Source: Candidatus Rifleibacteriota bacterium
GTDB lineage: Bacteria > Muiribacteriota > Ozemobacteria > Ozemobacterales > Ozemobacteraceae
DNA length: 64,000 nt
NCBI GenBank assembly: GCA_012520995.1
Contig: JAAYNI010000013.1
Span: 55,493 to 119,492 of the forward strand
Direction: 5' to 3'
How positions within the stretch are numbered: the stretch's first letter is position 1; the number at the start of each line of letters is the position of its first letter. Under the pieces are notes generated by a model, which had not been told where the DNA came from, made no database searches, and was given only the letters and a program-made list of their open reading frames with translations. Both the position numbers and the translations under genes were made by a program. Below are positions 19,780 to 28,764 of the stretch, piece by piece.

Positions 19780-20895
19780 TTATGCTTTTGCTCTGGTTAT
19801 AAGAAAAACACCTATTATTCCAACTATGAAGTTTGGCAACCAAACGCCCATGAATGGAGACATCATTCCGCCCTTGGCGAAAGCCTTGCCGGCGGCCATT
19901 ATTATATAATAGCAGAATATAATAATCAGCGAGAGACCTATGCCTATACTGGTTCCGGAACGGGTTGTCTGCGAACCTAGAGGCGCGCCTATAAGCACAA
20001 AAATAAAGCCGGCAAAAGGTATGGAAGACTTGGTCCAAAATTCTATTTTATGACGTGTCAAAACAGATTCTGCCATGCCTTCGGCTTCCAGCTCTTTTAT
20101 GTAATAATAAAGCTCTTTCATGTTCATGTTGCGCGCGTTTTTGTTTGAAGAGGCTTGATTCGGGTCAACGTAGTGAGTGTCTATTGGATAGGACATTGTT
20201 TCGAAATAGGTGTAGCTGTTATCTTTGCCGCTTGCGTGTATGTCGGAAATGCGTCCGTTTTCAAAATAGCAAACCCCTTGTTCTATTCTTGCTTCGGCAG
20301 CTTCAATAACTCTCGGAAAAGAGGAGGGCTGACTTTCATACATGACAACCCCTTCCATTTCTTTAGTTTCCGGGTTGAATTTCCTTACAAAGAATTTGCG
20401 TCCTGGAGCAGCTTCAAAGAAACGGTTTTCTGCTATATTGGGTAAAGGGCGTTTTAATGTGACTTCTCTTCTGAACAGTTCGGTGAACTTTCTGTTGGCT
20501 TCTGGCACAAGCTTTTCATTGAAAAAAAGTGTGAGGCCTGTTATAAACAGCCCTGCTGCGACCGCAGGAGCGGCAATCCTTGAAAAGCTGTAGCCGCCGG
20601 CTTTGAGAGCAATAACCTCAGAGTCAGAAGACATTCTGCCGTAGCCTATCAGAGTTGCAAGTAAAAGAGCCATGGGAAAGCTTATTGCAAGGCTCGGGAG
20701 CAAGCTGTACACGAAAAAACGTATTACGACAGCAAGGGGAACTCCTTTAGAAAAAACGAGATTTATAAGCTCCATCATTATATCTATTAACCAGATGGTT
20801 ACGAAAAAGGCTAAGCCGAATAAGAAAGGCTCAAGAAGTTCCGTTAGGACATACTTGTCTATAATTTTTAAGGGTTTTTTCAGTGAAAAGCTCAT
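19780..20895 (-). CDS. LptF/LptG family lipopolysaccharide export permease
   Basis: The 371-residue inner-membrane protein is of the YjgP/YjgQ family. This family forms the membrane part of the LptBFG transporter that extracts lipopolysaccharide for delivery to the outer membrane. Three N-terminal helices, a periplasmic beta-jellyroll (about residues 130-265) and three C-terminal helices are visible. The first cytosolic loop SDSEVIALKAGG matches the family's coupling region. Only one permease gene is here, so the partner must lie elsewhere. It is good evidence for an outer membrane with LPS. Confidence 0.92.
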   Translation of the reverse strand: MSFSLKKPLKIIDKYVLTELLEPFLFGLAFFVTIWLIDIMMELINLVFSKGVPLAVVIRFFVYSLLPSLAISFPMALLLATLIGYGRMSSDSEVIALKAGGYSFSRIAAPAVAAGLFITGLTLFFNEKLVPEANRKFTELFRREVTLKRPLPNIAENRFFEAAPGRKFFVRKFNPETKEMEGVVMYESQPSSFPRVIEAAEARIEQGVCYFENGRISDIHASGKDNSYTYFETMSYPIDTHYVDPNQASSNKNARNMNMKELYYYIKELEAEGMAESVLTRHKIEFWTKSSIPFAGFIFVLIGAPLGSQTTRSGTSIGIGLSLIIIFCYYIIMAAGKAFAKGGMMSPFMGVWLPNFIVGIIGVFLITRAKA

Positions 20896-20967
20896 ATTGA
20901 AATTAATTTACTCTATAGTCTTTGCCTTTTCAATGGCTTTTGCTATGTTTCTTGCTATTTTGATTTT

Positions 20968-22074
20968 TCAGGCTTCCAAATCTTTACGAGTAAGTTTGTT
21001 GGTTTTCATGGCTCTATAAAATGTGGACTTGTGTATTCCCAATAATTCAGAGGCTTTTGTAATATTTCCTCGGGCTTTGGAAAAAGCGGCTTTGAGAGTT
21101 TCGGGTGACAACTCAGAGCTGTCTGCATTTGTTGTTGAGTCTCCCAGCAATATAGGTGTTCTGTCTGGTGTTATTATTGTTTCTTTATAGACGGGGAGGT
21201 TAGGAGAAAAGTGTCTTTCAGATGCTGCTGCAGCCTGTTGTATTGCTTCATGAGCCCTTAATCTTTCTTCATACCACTCTTGAAGAGCTTTTATTCCGAT
21301 AACTTCGGTTTTGTTTTCAGCAAATAGTCTCTCCATCAAGTTTCTCAGTTCACGGACGTTGCCTGGCCATTGATAAGTTTTTAAGAGAGTTATTGCTTCA
21401 TTTGTCAGTCTTATAACATTGCGGGAATATTTTTTATTCAAAATTCCTATAAAGTGAGCGATAAGCGGTTCAATATCATCTTGTCGTTGCCTTAGAGGCG
21501 GGATATGTATTTGAAGCGGATTGAGTCTGTAAAACAGGTCTAGTCTGAAGCCTTGTCTGGAAGCTTCCAGCTCCAGATTTTTATTAGTCGCTGAAACCAG
21601 TCGGACGTCCACTTTTATGGGCTTTTCGGCTCCGACTCGCTCTATTTCGGAAGTTTCTATAGCTCTTAAAAGCTTGGCTTGGGAATCCGGCGGCAAATCT
21701 CCGACCTCGTCCAAAAAAAGAGTTCCTCCGTCGGCTCTTTCAAAGCGGCCTTTTCGAGATCTTAACGCGCCTGTGAAAGCTCCTTTTTCATGCCCGAAAA
21801 GCTCGCTTTCAAAAAGGCTGTCAGTAATTGCTGAACAGTTCATGCTTACAAAAGGTTTATTGGAGCGTCTGCTGAGTTTGTGTATGGCATTGGCTATCAA
21901 TTCTTTGCCTACGCCTGTTTCGCCGGTTACAAGAACGGCTGCGTCGGAAATGGCATACATGGCTGTTTTGGCAAAGACATAACGCATTGCATCCGACACG
22001 CCGATGATTCCGGCAAAGGCTTGCGGAGTATGTGAAATTGGTGCAGGTAAAAGAAGTTGTGAAGAGATGCTCAT
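20968..22074 (-). CDS. Sigma-54-dependent activator lacking a sensor domain
   Basis: The 368-residue AAA+ activator has Walker A GETGVGKE at 51-58 and the sigma-54 contact loop GAFTGA at about 98-103. GGTLFLDEVGDLPP follows, and the protein ends in a Fis-type helix-turn-helix (ITKASELLGIHKSTFYRAM). It has only about 25 residues before the AAA+ domain and no receiver, PAS or GAF domain, as in PspF. Control must be by a separate protein or by expression level. It is divergent from the outer-membrane gene at 22180. I did not find a convincing -24/-12 promoter in the window. Confidence 0.93.
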   Translation of the reverse strand: MSISSQLLLPAPISHTPQAFAGIIGVSDAMRYVFAKTAMYAISDAAVLVTGETGVGKELIANAIHKLSRRSNKPFVSMNCSAITDSLFESELFGHEKGAFTGALRSRKGRFERADGGTLFLDEVGDLPPDSQAKLLRAIETSEIERVGAEKPIKVDVRLVSATNKNLELEASRQGFRLDLFYRLNPLQIHIPPLRQRQDDIEPLIAHFIGILNKKYSRNVIRLTNEAITLLKTYQWPGNVRELRNLMERLFAENKTEVIGIKALQEWYEERLRAHEAIQQAAAASERHFSPNLPVYKETIITPDRTPILLGDSTTNADSSELSPETLKAAFSKARGNITKASELLGIHKSTFYRAMKTNKLTRKDLEA

Positions 22075-22179
22075 GGAGTAGGATTATAGTTTTATTTTCC
22101 TTTATTTTCAAGGGTGCTATTTCGGCAATTATCATTCAGAAAATATAAAGATAAGCCGAAAAGGGTACCAACTTATATT

Positions 22180-23691
22180 ATGAAACATCAAAACCTTACA
22201 ACCGGATTTTTAACAGCAATTTTTCTTTTTGCTATGCTTTTGCCTTTGCATGCGAGAAGAAATCTAGGCAGAGATTTGTGGTGGAATTTTGACAGCAGAA
22301 TTATGGTGGAAAGCTCTAATCGAAGCTGGAATGAACCTGTGTATTCTCCTGCGACTTCCACGATTTCCTATGAGCTAAAAGAGGATGATAAGATTTTCGT
22401 CGGACAAGAGGCAAATTTAGACCTCTCTCTTAAAAGTGATTTCAGCGATACAACTTTCATAGATTTTACTGAATCACTTTATTTCCGCGGTCTTAATAAC
22501 CGCGCTCCTCAATCTTTTAACCGAAACTATTACAGATATGATGAGCTGGAGCACTTTTTGAATATAGGGATAGGGGTGGCGGCTTCTGCTAAAGATTTTG
22601 TGAAACTTGATTATAGCAATATGGTAAACAGAAGGAAAGAGTTCGGTCTTTCGGATTATGTTTCCAATGGTATTTCAGGCCGCTTTGTTCATAGAATAGG
22701 CGAGAAACATGCTATGGCTTTCTCTGGGAGCTACGAAAGCAGAAAATATAAGAATGACAGAGAAAGTGATTATGAGCGTGCCTATGGACGTATGGAACAC
22801 ATTACATGGCTTGAGCCTAAATATGAATATGAGGAGATTTCTTCTTCTTTGAGAGGAGAGGAAGAAGTTTTTGAACGTTTTCCGAGTGCTCTGCCGGCAG
22901 AAAAAGCTAAGGCTTATTATACGGATTATGTCAGAAATCCTGCTGACGATGATCCTAAGGCCAAGTATCTCTTGCGAAAAAAACGCGGAAAAACTTTTAT
23001 AAACGCATACATTGAGGGCGGAACAGCTGATATGTCTAATCTTGACAACAGCAATAATTATGTCGCCGGAGGTTTTTTTGCATCATATGATACAGATGAC
23101 AAACGGACTTTGAGTTTGTCTGAAAGATATACAGTTGTTGATACGGATAGAGAGTCTTTTGCGAACTCTCTCTATGATGGTTACAAGAACTTTTTTGCTT
23201 TATCAAGTGAGCAGATTTCAGAAAATAACTTTGCTCAATCAATCACTTACTCAAACTTTTTGGAAAAATATTCCAATTCGCCTTCTGATTCTCATATGAC
23301 GAACAAACTTGCATATGAATCCTTTTACAGAAATGACAACAGTTCTTTCGCTACCGCAGCGGACTTCAGCCGCAGCAAGTATGAGAGAGAAGATGAATAT
23401 AATGCCGATTATAATGAGTTGCTTGCTACTGCTGACTATAATCGTTACATAAGCAATAGTGTGTTTTTGAATTTTGCGGCTTCATACGGGAAACGTGACT
23501 ATGGTTCAAAAGAAACGCAGATTTTGTCGAATTTCTCAAAATACAGTTTCAAAATCGGGGCTGTCAAAGAAATGACACCGGATAACAGCTTGGAAGTTTC
23601 CTATCAGCATATGAAGGAAGAGCACGACCGCCACGCAGAAAACAATCGCTTAGACAAAACAGCGGCTATATCTTGGGCGGCATCCTTTTAG
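22180..23691 (+). CDS. Predicted outer-membrane beta-barrel protein
   Basis: I place the start at the ATG at 22180, directly before a signal peptide that ends at LHARR; an upstream in-frame start at 22114 would add 22 basic residues. The mature protein of about 500 residues is rich in aromatic and polar residues in alternating patterns and ends in WAASF, with the terminal Phe typical of barrel proteins. Segments such as SVFLNFAASYGKRDYG read like transmembrane strands. No specific porin family is recognised. Confidence 0.75.
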   Translation: MKHQNLTTGFLTAIFLFAMLLPLHARRNLGRDLWWNFDSRIMVESSNRSWNEPVYSPATSTISYELKEDDKIFVGQEANLDLSLKSDFSDTTFIDFTESLYFRGLNNRAPQSFNRNYYRYDELEHFLNIGIGVAASAKDFVKLDYSNMVNRRKEFGLSDYVSNGISGRFVHRIGEKHAMAFSGSYESRKYKNDRESDYERAYGRMEHITWLEPKYEYEEISSSLRGEEEVFERFPSALPAEKAKAYYTDYVRNPADDDPKAKYLLRKKRGKTFINAYIEGGTADMSNLDNSNNYVAGGFFASYDTDDKRTLSLSERYTVVDTDRESFANSLYDGYKNFFALSSEQISENNFAQSITYSNFLEKYSNSPSDSHMTNKLAYESFYRNDNSSFATAADFSRSKYEREDEYNADYNELLATADYNRYISNSVFLNFAASYGKRDYGSKETQILSNFSKYSFKIGAVKEMTPDNSLEVSYQHMKEEHDRHAENNRLDKTAAISWAASF

Positions 23692-23899
23692 TGCGACGTT
23701 TTATCCAAAACTTTCCTATTTTGATACTATCCAAGTCAACAATGCCTTCATGGTTATCTGATGCTGCGACTTCACAGTGGTCAGTAAACCGTGAACAGTG
23801 GAATTGTTTAAAACCCAATGTTTTTGCTTTTTCAGTGCTTTTGGCTTGGGTTCTGGTTTTTTGCTGCCCCCAACCCCCAACGCCCTGCTCTCTTGGAGT
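23692..23899 (+). repeat. Intergenic repeat copy after the outer-membrane gene
   Basis: AGTGCGACG directly follows the TAG stop. Further on, near 23775-23822, come CAGTGGTCAG and AACAGTGG, then the core GGAATTGTTTAAAACCCAATG. This is the same order as at 59400 and 63058. The rest of the spacer shows nothing else. Confidence 0.6.
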
Positions 23900-25663
23900 T
23901 TAGTCTTTCGCCATTATTGGCGGGAAGGGCTGACTGCTCTCTGAGGTTCCTTCAGTAGTGCTTTTGCTGTGTTGCGGTTTATTGGGATCGTAATCTTTCG
24001 CATGTATCGGCGGGAATGGCTGCTGATAGGATATGTCAGTTTCAACCTCCATTTCGTCCGCTTTCTTGGTTTTTTGCGGAGCAAGTTCTTCGGAGAGAAT
24101 ATGCTGGTTTGTTTCTTCGTCTTTTTTAAAGTATTTGGAAAGTTCTCTTTCGTATACTCGCAGGAAAGCGTCAACGCAGTAGGGATCAAACTGTGTGCCC
24201 GAATTCTTTTTGAGTTCGCCTATAGCTATTTCTGCGCTAAGCCCTGTTCTATATGGGCGGTTTGTCGTCATAGCGTCAAAAGCGTCGGCGACACATATAA
24301 TTCGTCCAGCGAGAGGAATTTCCAGCCCTTTGAGGTGGTCTGGGTAGCCTCTGCCGTCAAAGTATTCGTGATGGTGTAGCACGCCAGGAATTTTGTCAGC
24401 CAAGAAGGCTACGGGTTTAAGTATGCGTGCGCCAATTGAGGGGTGCTTTCTTATCACCGCATATTCTTCATCAGTAAGTTTGCCAGGTTTTCGTATTATT
24501 CTGTCTTCTATGCCAATTTTTCCGACATCGTGTAACAGGCCAGCATATCTGATGTTTTCTATTTCCTTCTGGGGAAGTCCGAGTTCTTCAGCTATGGCAA
24601 CAGAATAAATCGTTACGCGTCTTGAGTGTCCCTGTGTGTAAGGGTCTTTGGCATCTATTGCAGTGGCCAAGACTTCGATAGTGGAGAGATAGACTTCCTG
24701 AATGTTCTCGTAAAGCCGCGAATTCTCTATGGCGGTACTGGCTTGGTTTGCTACGTTCTCAAGAGTTTCAAGGTCGTGATTATTGAAGGGAATGTCACCA
24801 ATACGGTTGATGACTTGCAAAACACCGATCACTTTGTCTTTTATTCGCATTGGAACGCAGAGCATGGAACGGGTTACGAAACCTGATTTTTTATCGGCTC
24901 CTTTGAAAAATCTTTCATCTTTTTCGGCATCAGGAACTATGACGGGTTCATTATGCTGAGCACACCAGCCTGCTACGCCTTTGCCCATGGGCAGACGTAT
25001 TTCTTGGAGTCTTGAGCCTACGTTCGGATCACCGGATATTATATGGAAATAAAGTTCGTTTGTGAGCTCATCAACAAGATAAACTGTGGAAGTTTCGCAA
25101 CGCATTACTTCCGTGGTCTTGTTCATTATTTTGAGCAATAGCTCATTAAGATTCAGGGTTGAGCTTACGACATGTCCGACTTCGAGCAAAGCCAAAGTCT
25201 GGTCGTTTTGCATTTTAAGCAGTTCCATTTCCAGTGCAGGAATTAAGGAAGTTTTGCAAGTTTCGAGGAATTTGGGTTCCAAGAACTTTTTATCCTCGGG
25301 CATGGCTGGACATATAATAAAGCCGTCTGAATCTTTTGTAGTAGAAAGAGGAATTACTATGGAGCGGCTATTGTCTTCTTCGTATAGTTCTTGGGGAAAT
25401 TCGGAGGCTTCGCCCTTTTTGCAGGCAGTGAAGAGGTCTGCTGACTTCTGTACGAAACTTTGGCTGTAACCCGACAGGTGTCTTATCGGAGTTCGCTCTG
25501 CGGAAACGTCATAGAGGCAAAGAGCAAAGTCTTTTCTGCCGGATAAGCGTAAAGCAAGCCAAGATAGAGCTTCACATATCTCCGAAATGTTTTGTCTTGC
25601 CTTGAAGACTTGTTGTAGAGCCTCGAAGAAAGCGTCTTTGTCTTGTGTGGAAATAGATGGCAC
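23900..25663 (-). CDS. GAF-HD-GYP signalling protein (predicted c-di-GMP phosphodiesterase)
   Basis: The 587-residue protein has a divergent N-terminal GAF-like region, then a clear GAF domain (about residues 160-325). An HD-GYP domain follows, with LLHDVGKIGI near 375 and HHEYFDGRGYP near 428. HD-GYP enzymes hydrolyse cyclic di-GMP, so this protein opposes the GGDEF protein at 11863. The tail beyond residue 500 is low in complexity and contains QPFPPIHAKD and, at the very end, QPFPPIMAKD, a duplicated decapeptide. Translation starts at GTG, with GGAG upstream. Confidence 0.92.
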   Translation of the reverse strand: MPSISTQDKDAFFEALQQVFKARQNISEICEALSWLALRLSGRKDFALCLYDVSAERTPIRHLSGYSQSFVQKSADLFTACKKGEASEFPQELYEEDNSRSIVIPLSTTKDSDGFIICPAMPEDKKFLEPKFLETCKTSLIPALEMELLKMQNDQTLALLEVGHVVSSTLNLNELLLKIMNKTTEVMRCETSTVYLVDELTNELYFHIISGDPNVGSRLQEIRLPMGKGVAGWCAQHNEPVIVPDAEKDERFFKGADKKSGFVTRSMLCVPMRIKDKVIGVLQVINRIGDIPFNNHDLETLENVANQASTAIENSRLYENIQEVYLSTIEVLATAIDAKDPYTQGHSRRVTIYSVAIAEELGLPQKEIENIRYAGLLHDVGKIGIEDRIIRKPGKLTDEEYAVIRKHPSIGARILKPVAFLADKIPGVLHHHEYFDGRGYPDHLKGLEIPLAGRIICVADAFDAMTTNRPYRTGLSAEIAIGELKKNSGTQFDPYCVDAFLRVYERELSKYFKKDEETNQHILSEELAPQKTKKADEMEVETDISYQQPFPPIHAKDYDPNKPQHSKSTTEGTSESSQPFPPIMAKD

Positions 25664-25713
25664 AGTTAGTATTAGCTCCGTTTAAAGATTCATAAGTATA
25701 ATAGCACATACTT

Positions 25714-26505
25714 TTAAAAGAGGACAGTGTTTTGCTCAGCAAAAATAATTTTATTTTTTTCGTTCAGTTTCAGCTGTGTGAAATCACATGATAAAAGAGA
25801 ATTTGAGTTAGAAACAGATATTCTGTTTTTCTCTATATTATACTTCCACCAAGCTTCAAAGTTTTCGCCTCCAATGGTTTTCTGCTCGGCTATGGAGCCT
25901 GCGTCATGTTGAATAAAAGGAAAATTCTCGTTTTGTCGCAGAATAGTCGCATAGCCTTCTCCCCAACCGAAAATAGCTGAAACCTGGCTTTTGTATCTGT
26001 GCCGTATGGCTTCCATATAGTTGTGAGAGGAGTTAAAAAGGTTGAGTATAATTGCTTCGCCAGGGTTGCTTTTTTCTAAAAAATCATCCAGAAAAAAATG
26101 CGGGTAAAAAACAGGAAATTTTTGACTGCCGCCAGTGACCGTGACAAAGGTTAGTTCTTGTTTCTCTATTTCAAAAGTCTTTGAGGATTGATAAGAGAGT
26201 GCGGCTTCAAGATTCGCTGGAAGCAGAATCGGACCTGGTGGATTTTTTAAAAAGTTTCTGCCTCTGGCAGTCAGAATAGCTCCTTCGGAAGCTAACAGTA
26301 AGTCTATGCCTGAGTTAAAAGCTGTTTCGGCTTGCTCAGCGAGATTTATGTATTGGGCGGTGAAGGCAGCTGATATGTCTGCAACAAAAAAAAAGCTCCC
26401 CTCGGGATCTGAATCTTTGATATGCGAAATTAACTTCTTTAAGCTGTTTTTGCCTATGGGACTTTTTAAAGAACCCAGCATTACTAGATTAATCATATTG
26501 AGCAT
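25714..26505 (-). CDS. YmdB-like protein with a degenerate metal site (tentative)
   Basis: The 263-residue protein follows the layout of the YmdB/TIGR00282 metallophosphoesterase family. The N-terminal GSLKSPIGKNSLKKL occupies the place of the GDIVGxxGR start, PGPILLPANLE that of the LLRPANYP segment, and a C-terminal VSAIFGWGEGYAT that of the VGTHTHVQTAD segment. The metal-binding residues of the family (the GD, GEN, GNH, DxHAE and GTHTH positions) appear replaced. If the alignment holds, it is a catalytically dead relative. It lies just downstream of the dehydratase gene and has no clear Shine-Dalgarno sequence. Confidence 0.5.
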   Translation of the reverse strand: MLNMINLVMLGSLKSPIGKNSLKKLISHIKDSDPEGSFFFVADISAAFTAQYINLAEQAETAFNSGIDLLLASEGAILTARGRNFLKNPPGPILLPANLEAALSYQSSKTFEIEKQELTFVTVTGGSQKFPVFYPHFFLDDFLEKSNPGEAIILNLFNSSHNYMEAIRHRYKSQVSAIFGWGEGYATILRQNENFPFIQHDAGSIAEQKTIGGENFEAWWKYNIEKNRISVSNSNSLLSCDFTQLKLNEKNKIIFAEQNTVLF

Positions 26506-26547
26506 TGAGATATGTCGATTGGAAGAGCTGTTTAAGAAATAAGATAG

Positions 26548-28533
26548 TCACTGGATTATCTTCAATTCCGGTTTTCCGTGGGGCAATTTTTTTTCCTTCA
26601 GTCCTTGTTTGAAAAGGTTGGTTGCTTCATGAGGCAACATGTCTCTGTTAGGAGTAAAAGTCGGCTCTATCTCTCTCATGCACTCAAGCATAGAGTTGAT
26701 TTCACATTTTTCGGCTAATGTGAGAAGTTTTGCTAGCTGTTTATTGAGAAGTTCTTCATTAATTTTTTCAGTTTTGGCCACAAAGATTTTCTGGTTTTTG
26801 GTAGCGGTAGTGTTTTCTGCAGTTGTGAGAAGTTCTTCGTATAGCTTTTCTCCTGGGCGCATTCCCGTGAAAGTGATTTTTATATCCTTGTCAGGTTCAA
26901 GACCCGCCAGTTTTATAAGGTCTGTCGCCAAGTCAACGATTTTAACCGGTTCTCCCATGTCCAGAACAAAAACTTCGCCTTTCTTGCCATAGGCTCCGGC
27001 TTGTATGACAAGTTTGCTGGCTTCCGGGATAGTCATGAAGTATCTGACCATTTCCGGGTGAGTCACAGTGACTTCTTTGCGTTCTTCTATTTGCTTTTTG
27101 AAGAGCGGAATTACGCTGCCTCGGCTTCCCAGAACATTGCCGAATCTGACAGCACAGAATCTGGTTTGGCTTTTGGCGGCATATGAGCTCATAATTTTTT
27201 CGGAAATGCGTTTTGTTGTTCCCATGACTGAAGTCGGATTTACTGCCTTGTCAGTTGATATGATAACAAAAGCTTCCGTGTTGTTTTTATGAGCTGCTTC
27301 TATGAGGTTTTGTGTTCCAAAAACGTTGTTTTTGACAGCTTCTTCCGGATTGAGCTCCATCAGAGGGACGTGTTTGTGAGCTGCTGCATGAAAGACCAAG
27401 TCAGGTTTATGTTGTGCAAATAGCGAATCAATTTTTTTCTTGTCTCTTATATCAACTATAAGCGGAATTATTTCGACTTGATAGGTTTCAGCTGCTTCTT
27501 TGATGGCTCCCAGTAGAGTGTAAATGCTGTTTTCGCCTCGTCCAAGAACCAACAGTTGTGAGGGTCTGAAGGGGAGGAGCTGTTTGCATATTTCGCTTCC
27601 TATGCTTCCGCCTGCGCCTGTAACCAGGATCTTGTTGCCGGTGACGTAGCCTGCTATTTCGTTAATGTCGATGTCGGCTGGTTTTCTTCTGAGCAGGTCT
27701 TCAATGTTCAAGTCTTTGAACTGAAGGTTAAGCATAGCTCCTTCAATCAGGTCGGAAAGACCTGGAAGAACTTTGAATCTGATTTTCGAGTCTTTGCACT
27801 GTCTTGTGATGCGCATGAGTTCAGAGCCTAAAATAGATGGGATGGCTATTATGACTTCGTCGATTTCAAGTTTTTCAGCGTAGTGATTCAAGTCCTCTGT
27901 TGTTCCTAGAACTTTTACTCCGTGGATCTGAGTGCCCTTTTTTGATTTGTCGTCATCCAGAATGCCAGCTATGTGTACAGGCAATATTATATTTCGCTTG
28001 GTTTCTCTTAATACCATCTCGCCTGCTTGCCCAGCCCCTATGAGCAATACTCTTTTAATGTTTTTGCCGGGACAATCTTTTGGCAGTTTATGAAAATAGT
28101 TTTTTGCCAGGTCTGTTTCGGCTGCCGTTAATATGACTCTGGGAAGAAGACGTGTCGCCAAAATCAGAAAAGATGATGTGAAGTAATCGAATATCAAAAG
28201 AGCTGCTATTGAAGTTTTATCAGGGATAATAGAGAATGCCGCATTCTTTGCATAGTAGGAAATCATGAAAAGTTTTATCAGCGAAAAAGAAAGGTTTGCA
28301 ACAGCCGCCGATATTACGTCATACAAAGAGAAAAATCTGAGAGAGGCGTTGTACAGCTTAAAAATATAAAAAGTTAAAAGTCCTGGGAGAATGATCCAAA
28401 AAGCACTTTTAAGTGGCAACCAAGCTGCAGAGTTTCCTAAAAAAAACTTGCTTAATATAGCAGAAAAAACTATGCAGGCCATGTCTGAGAAGATGAGTAA
28501 CATGCCTTTGTATTTCATCAGCAAACGAAACAT
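26548..28533 (-). CDS. Membrane nucleotide-sugar 4,6-dehydratase (FlaA1/CapD/WbpM type)
   Basis: The 661-residue enzyme has about four N-terminal transmembrane helices. A CoA-binding-like Rossmann domain follows (RVLLIGAGQAGEMVL), then an extended short-chain dehydrogenase domain (ILVTGAGGSIGSEI near residue 300). Family members such as PglF and WbpM convert UDP-GlcNAc to the 4-keto-6-deoxy sugar for surface glycans or protein glycosylation. The active-site tyrosine of the usual YxxxK is replaced by a Met-containing TSVMGTTKR, as in the long-chain WbpM/PglF group. The helical HAAAHKHVPLME and TGMRPGEKLYEELL motifs are diagnostic. Confidence 0.93.
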   Translation of the reverse strand: MFRLLMKYKGMLLIFSDMACIVFSAILSKFFLGNSAAWLPLKSAFWIILPGLLTFYIFKLYNASLRFFSLYDVISAAVANLSFSLIKLFMISYYAKNAAFSIIPDKTSIAALLIFDYFTSSFLILATRLLPRVILTAAETDLAKNYFHKLPKDCPGKNIKRVLLIGAGQAGEMVLRETKRNIILPVHIAGILDDDKSKKGTQIHGVKVLGTTEDLNHYAEKLEIDEVIIAIPSILGSELMRITRQCKDSKIRFKVLPGLSDLIEGAMLNLQFKDLNIEDLLRRKPADIDINEIAGYVTGNKILVTGAGGSIGSEICKQLLPFRPSQLLVLGRGENSIYTLLGAIKEAAETYQVEIIPLIVDIRDKKKIDSLFAQHKPDLVFHAAAHKHVPLMELNPEEAVKNNVFGTQNLIEAAHKNNTEAFVIISTDKAVNPTSVMGTTKRISEKIMSSYAAKSQTRFCAVRFGNVLGSRGSVIPLFKKQIEERKEVTVTHPEMVRYFMTIPEASKLVIQAGAYGKKGEVFVLDMGEPVKIVDLATDLIKLAGLEPDKDIKITFTGMRPGEKLYEELLTTAENTTATKNQKIFVAKTEKINEELLNKQLAKLLTLAEKCEINSMLECMREIEPTFTPNRDMLPHEATNLFKQGLKEKKLPHGKPELKIIQ

Positions 28534-28668
28534 AAGTGATCCTCTAAAAATTGTTCATAAGAGTATATCAAAATAACAGATTAGTCAAATTGATTAGCTT
28601 TGCCCTTGTCTGAGAGATTTTTTGAAAAAAAACTTCTCTGTCCGGATAAGAAAAGGCGGCTGCGCCAA

Positions 28669-28698
28669 TTGACACTAGTGGCGTACATCCTTTATAAT
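28669..28698 (+). promoter_or_regulatory. Near-consensus sigma-70 promoter
   Basis: A perfect TTGACA at 28669-28674 and a perfect TATAAT at 28693-28698 are separated by 18 bases. Transcription would start near 28705, leaving a leader of about 60 bases with AGGAGG before the ATG at 28765. The spacer contains CTAGTG, a motif also found at repeat ends. Confidence 0.85.
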
Positions 28699-28764
28699 TG
28701 CCTAAAGAGTTAGTGCAGATTACACAAAAGTCTGTGTTTTTATAATTTTCAGGAGGCGTATAAC

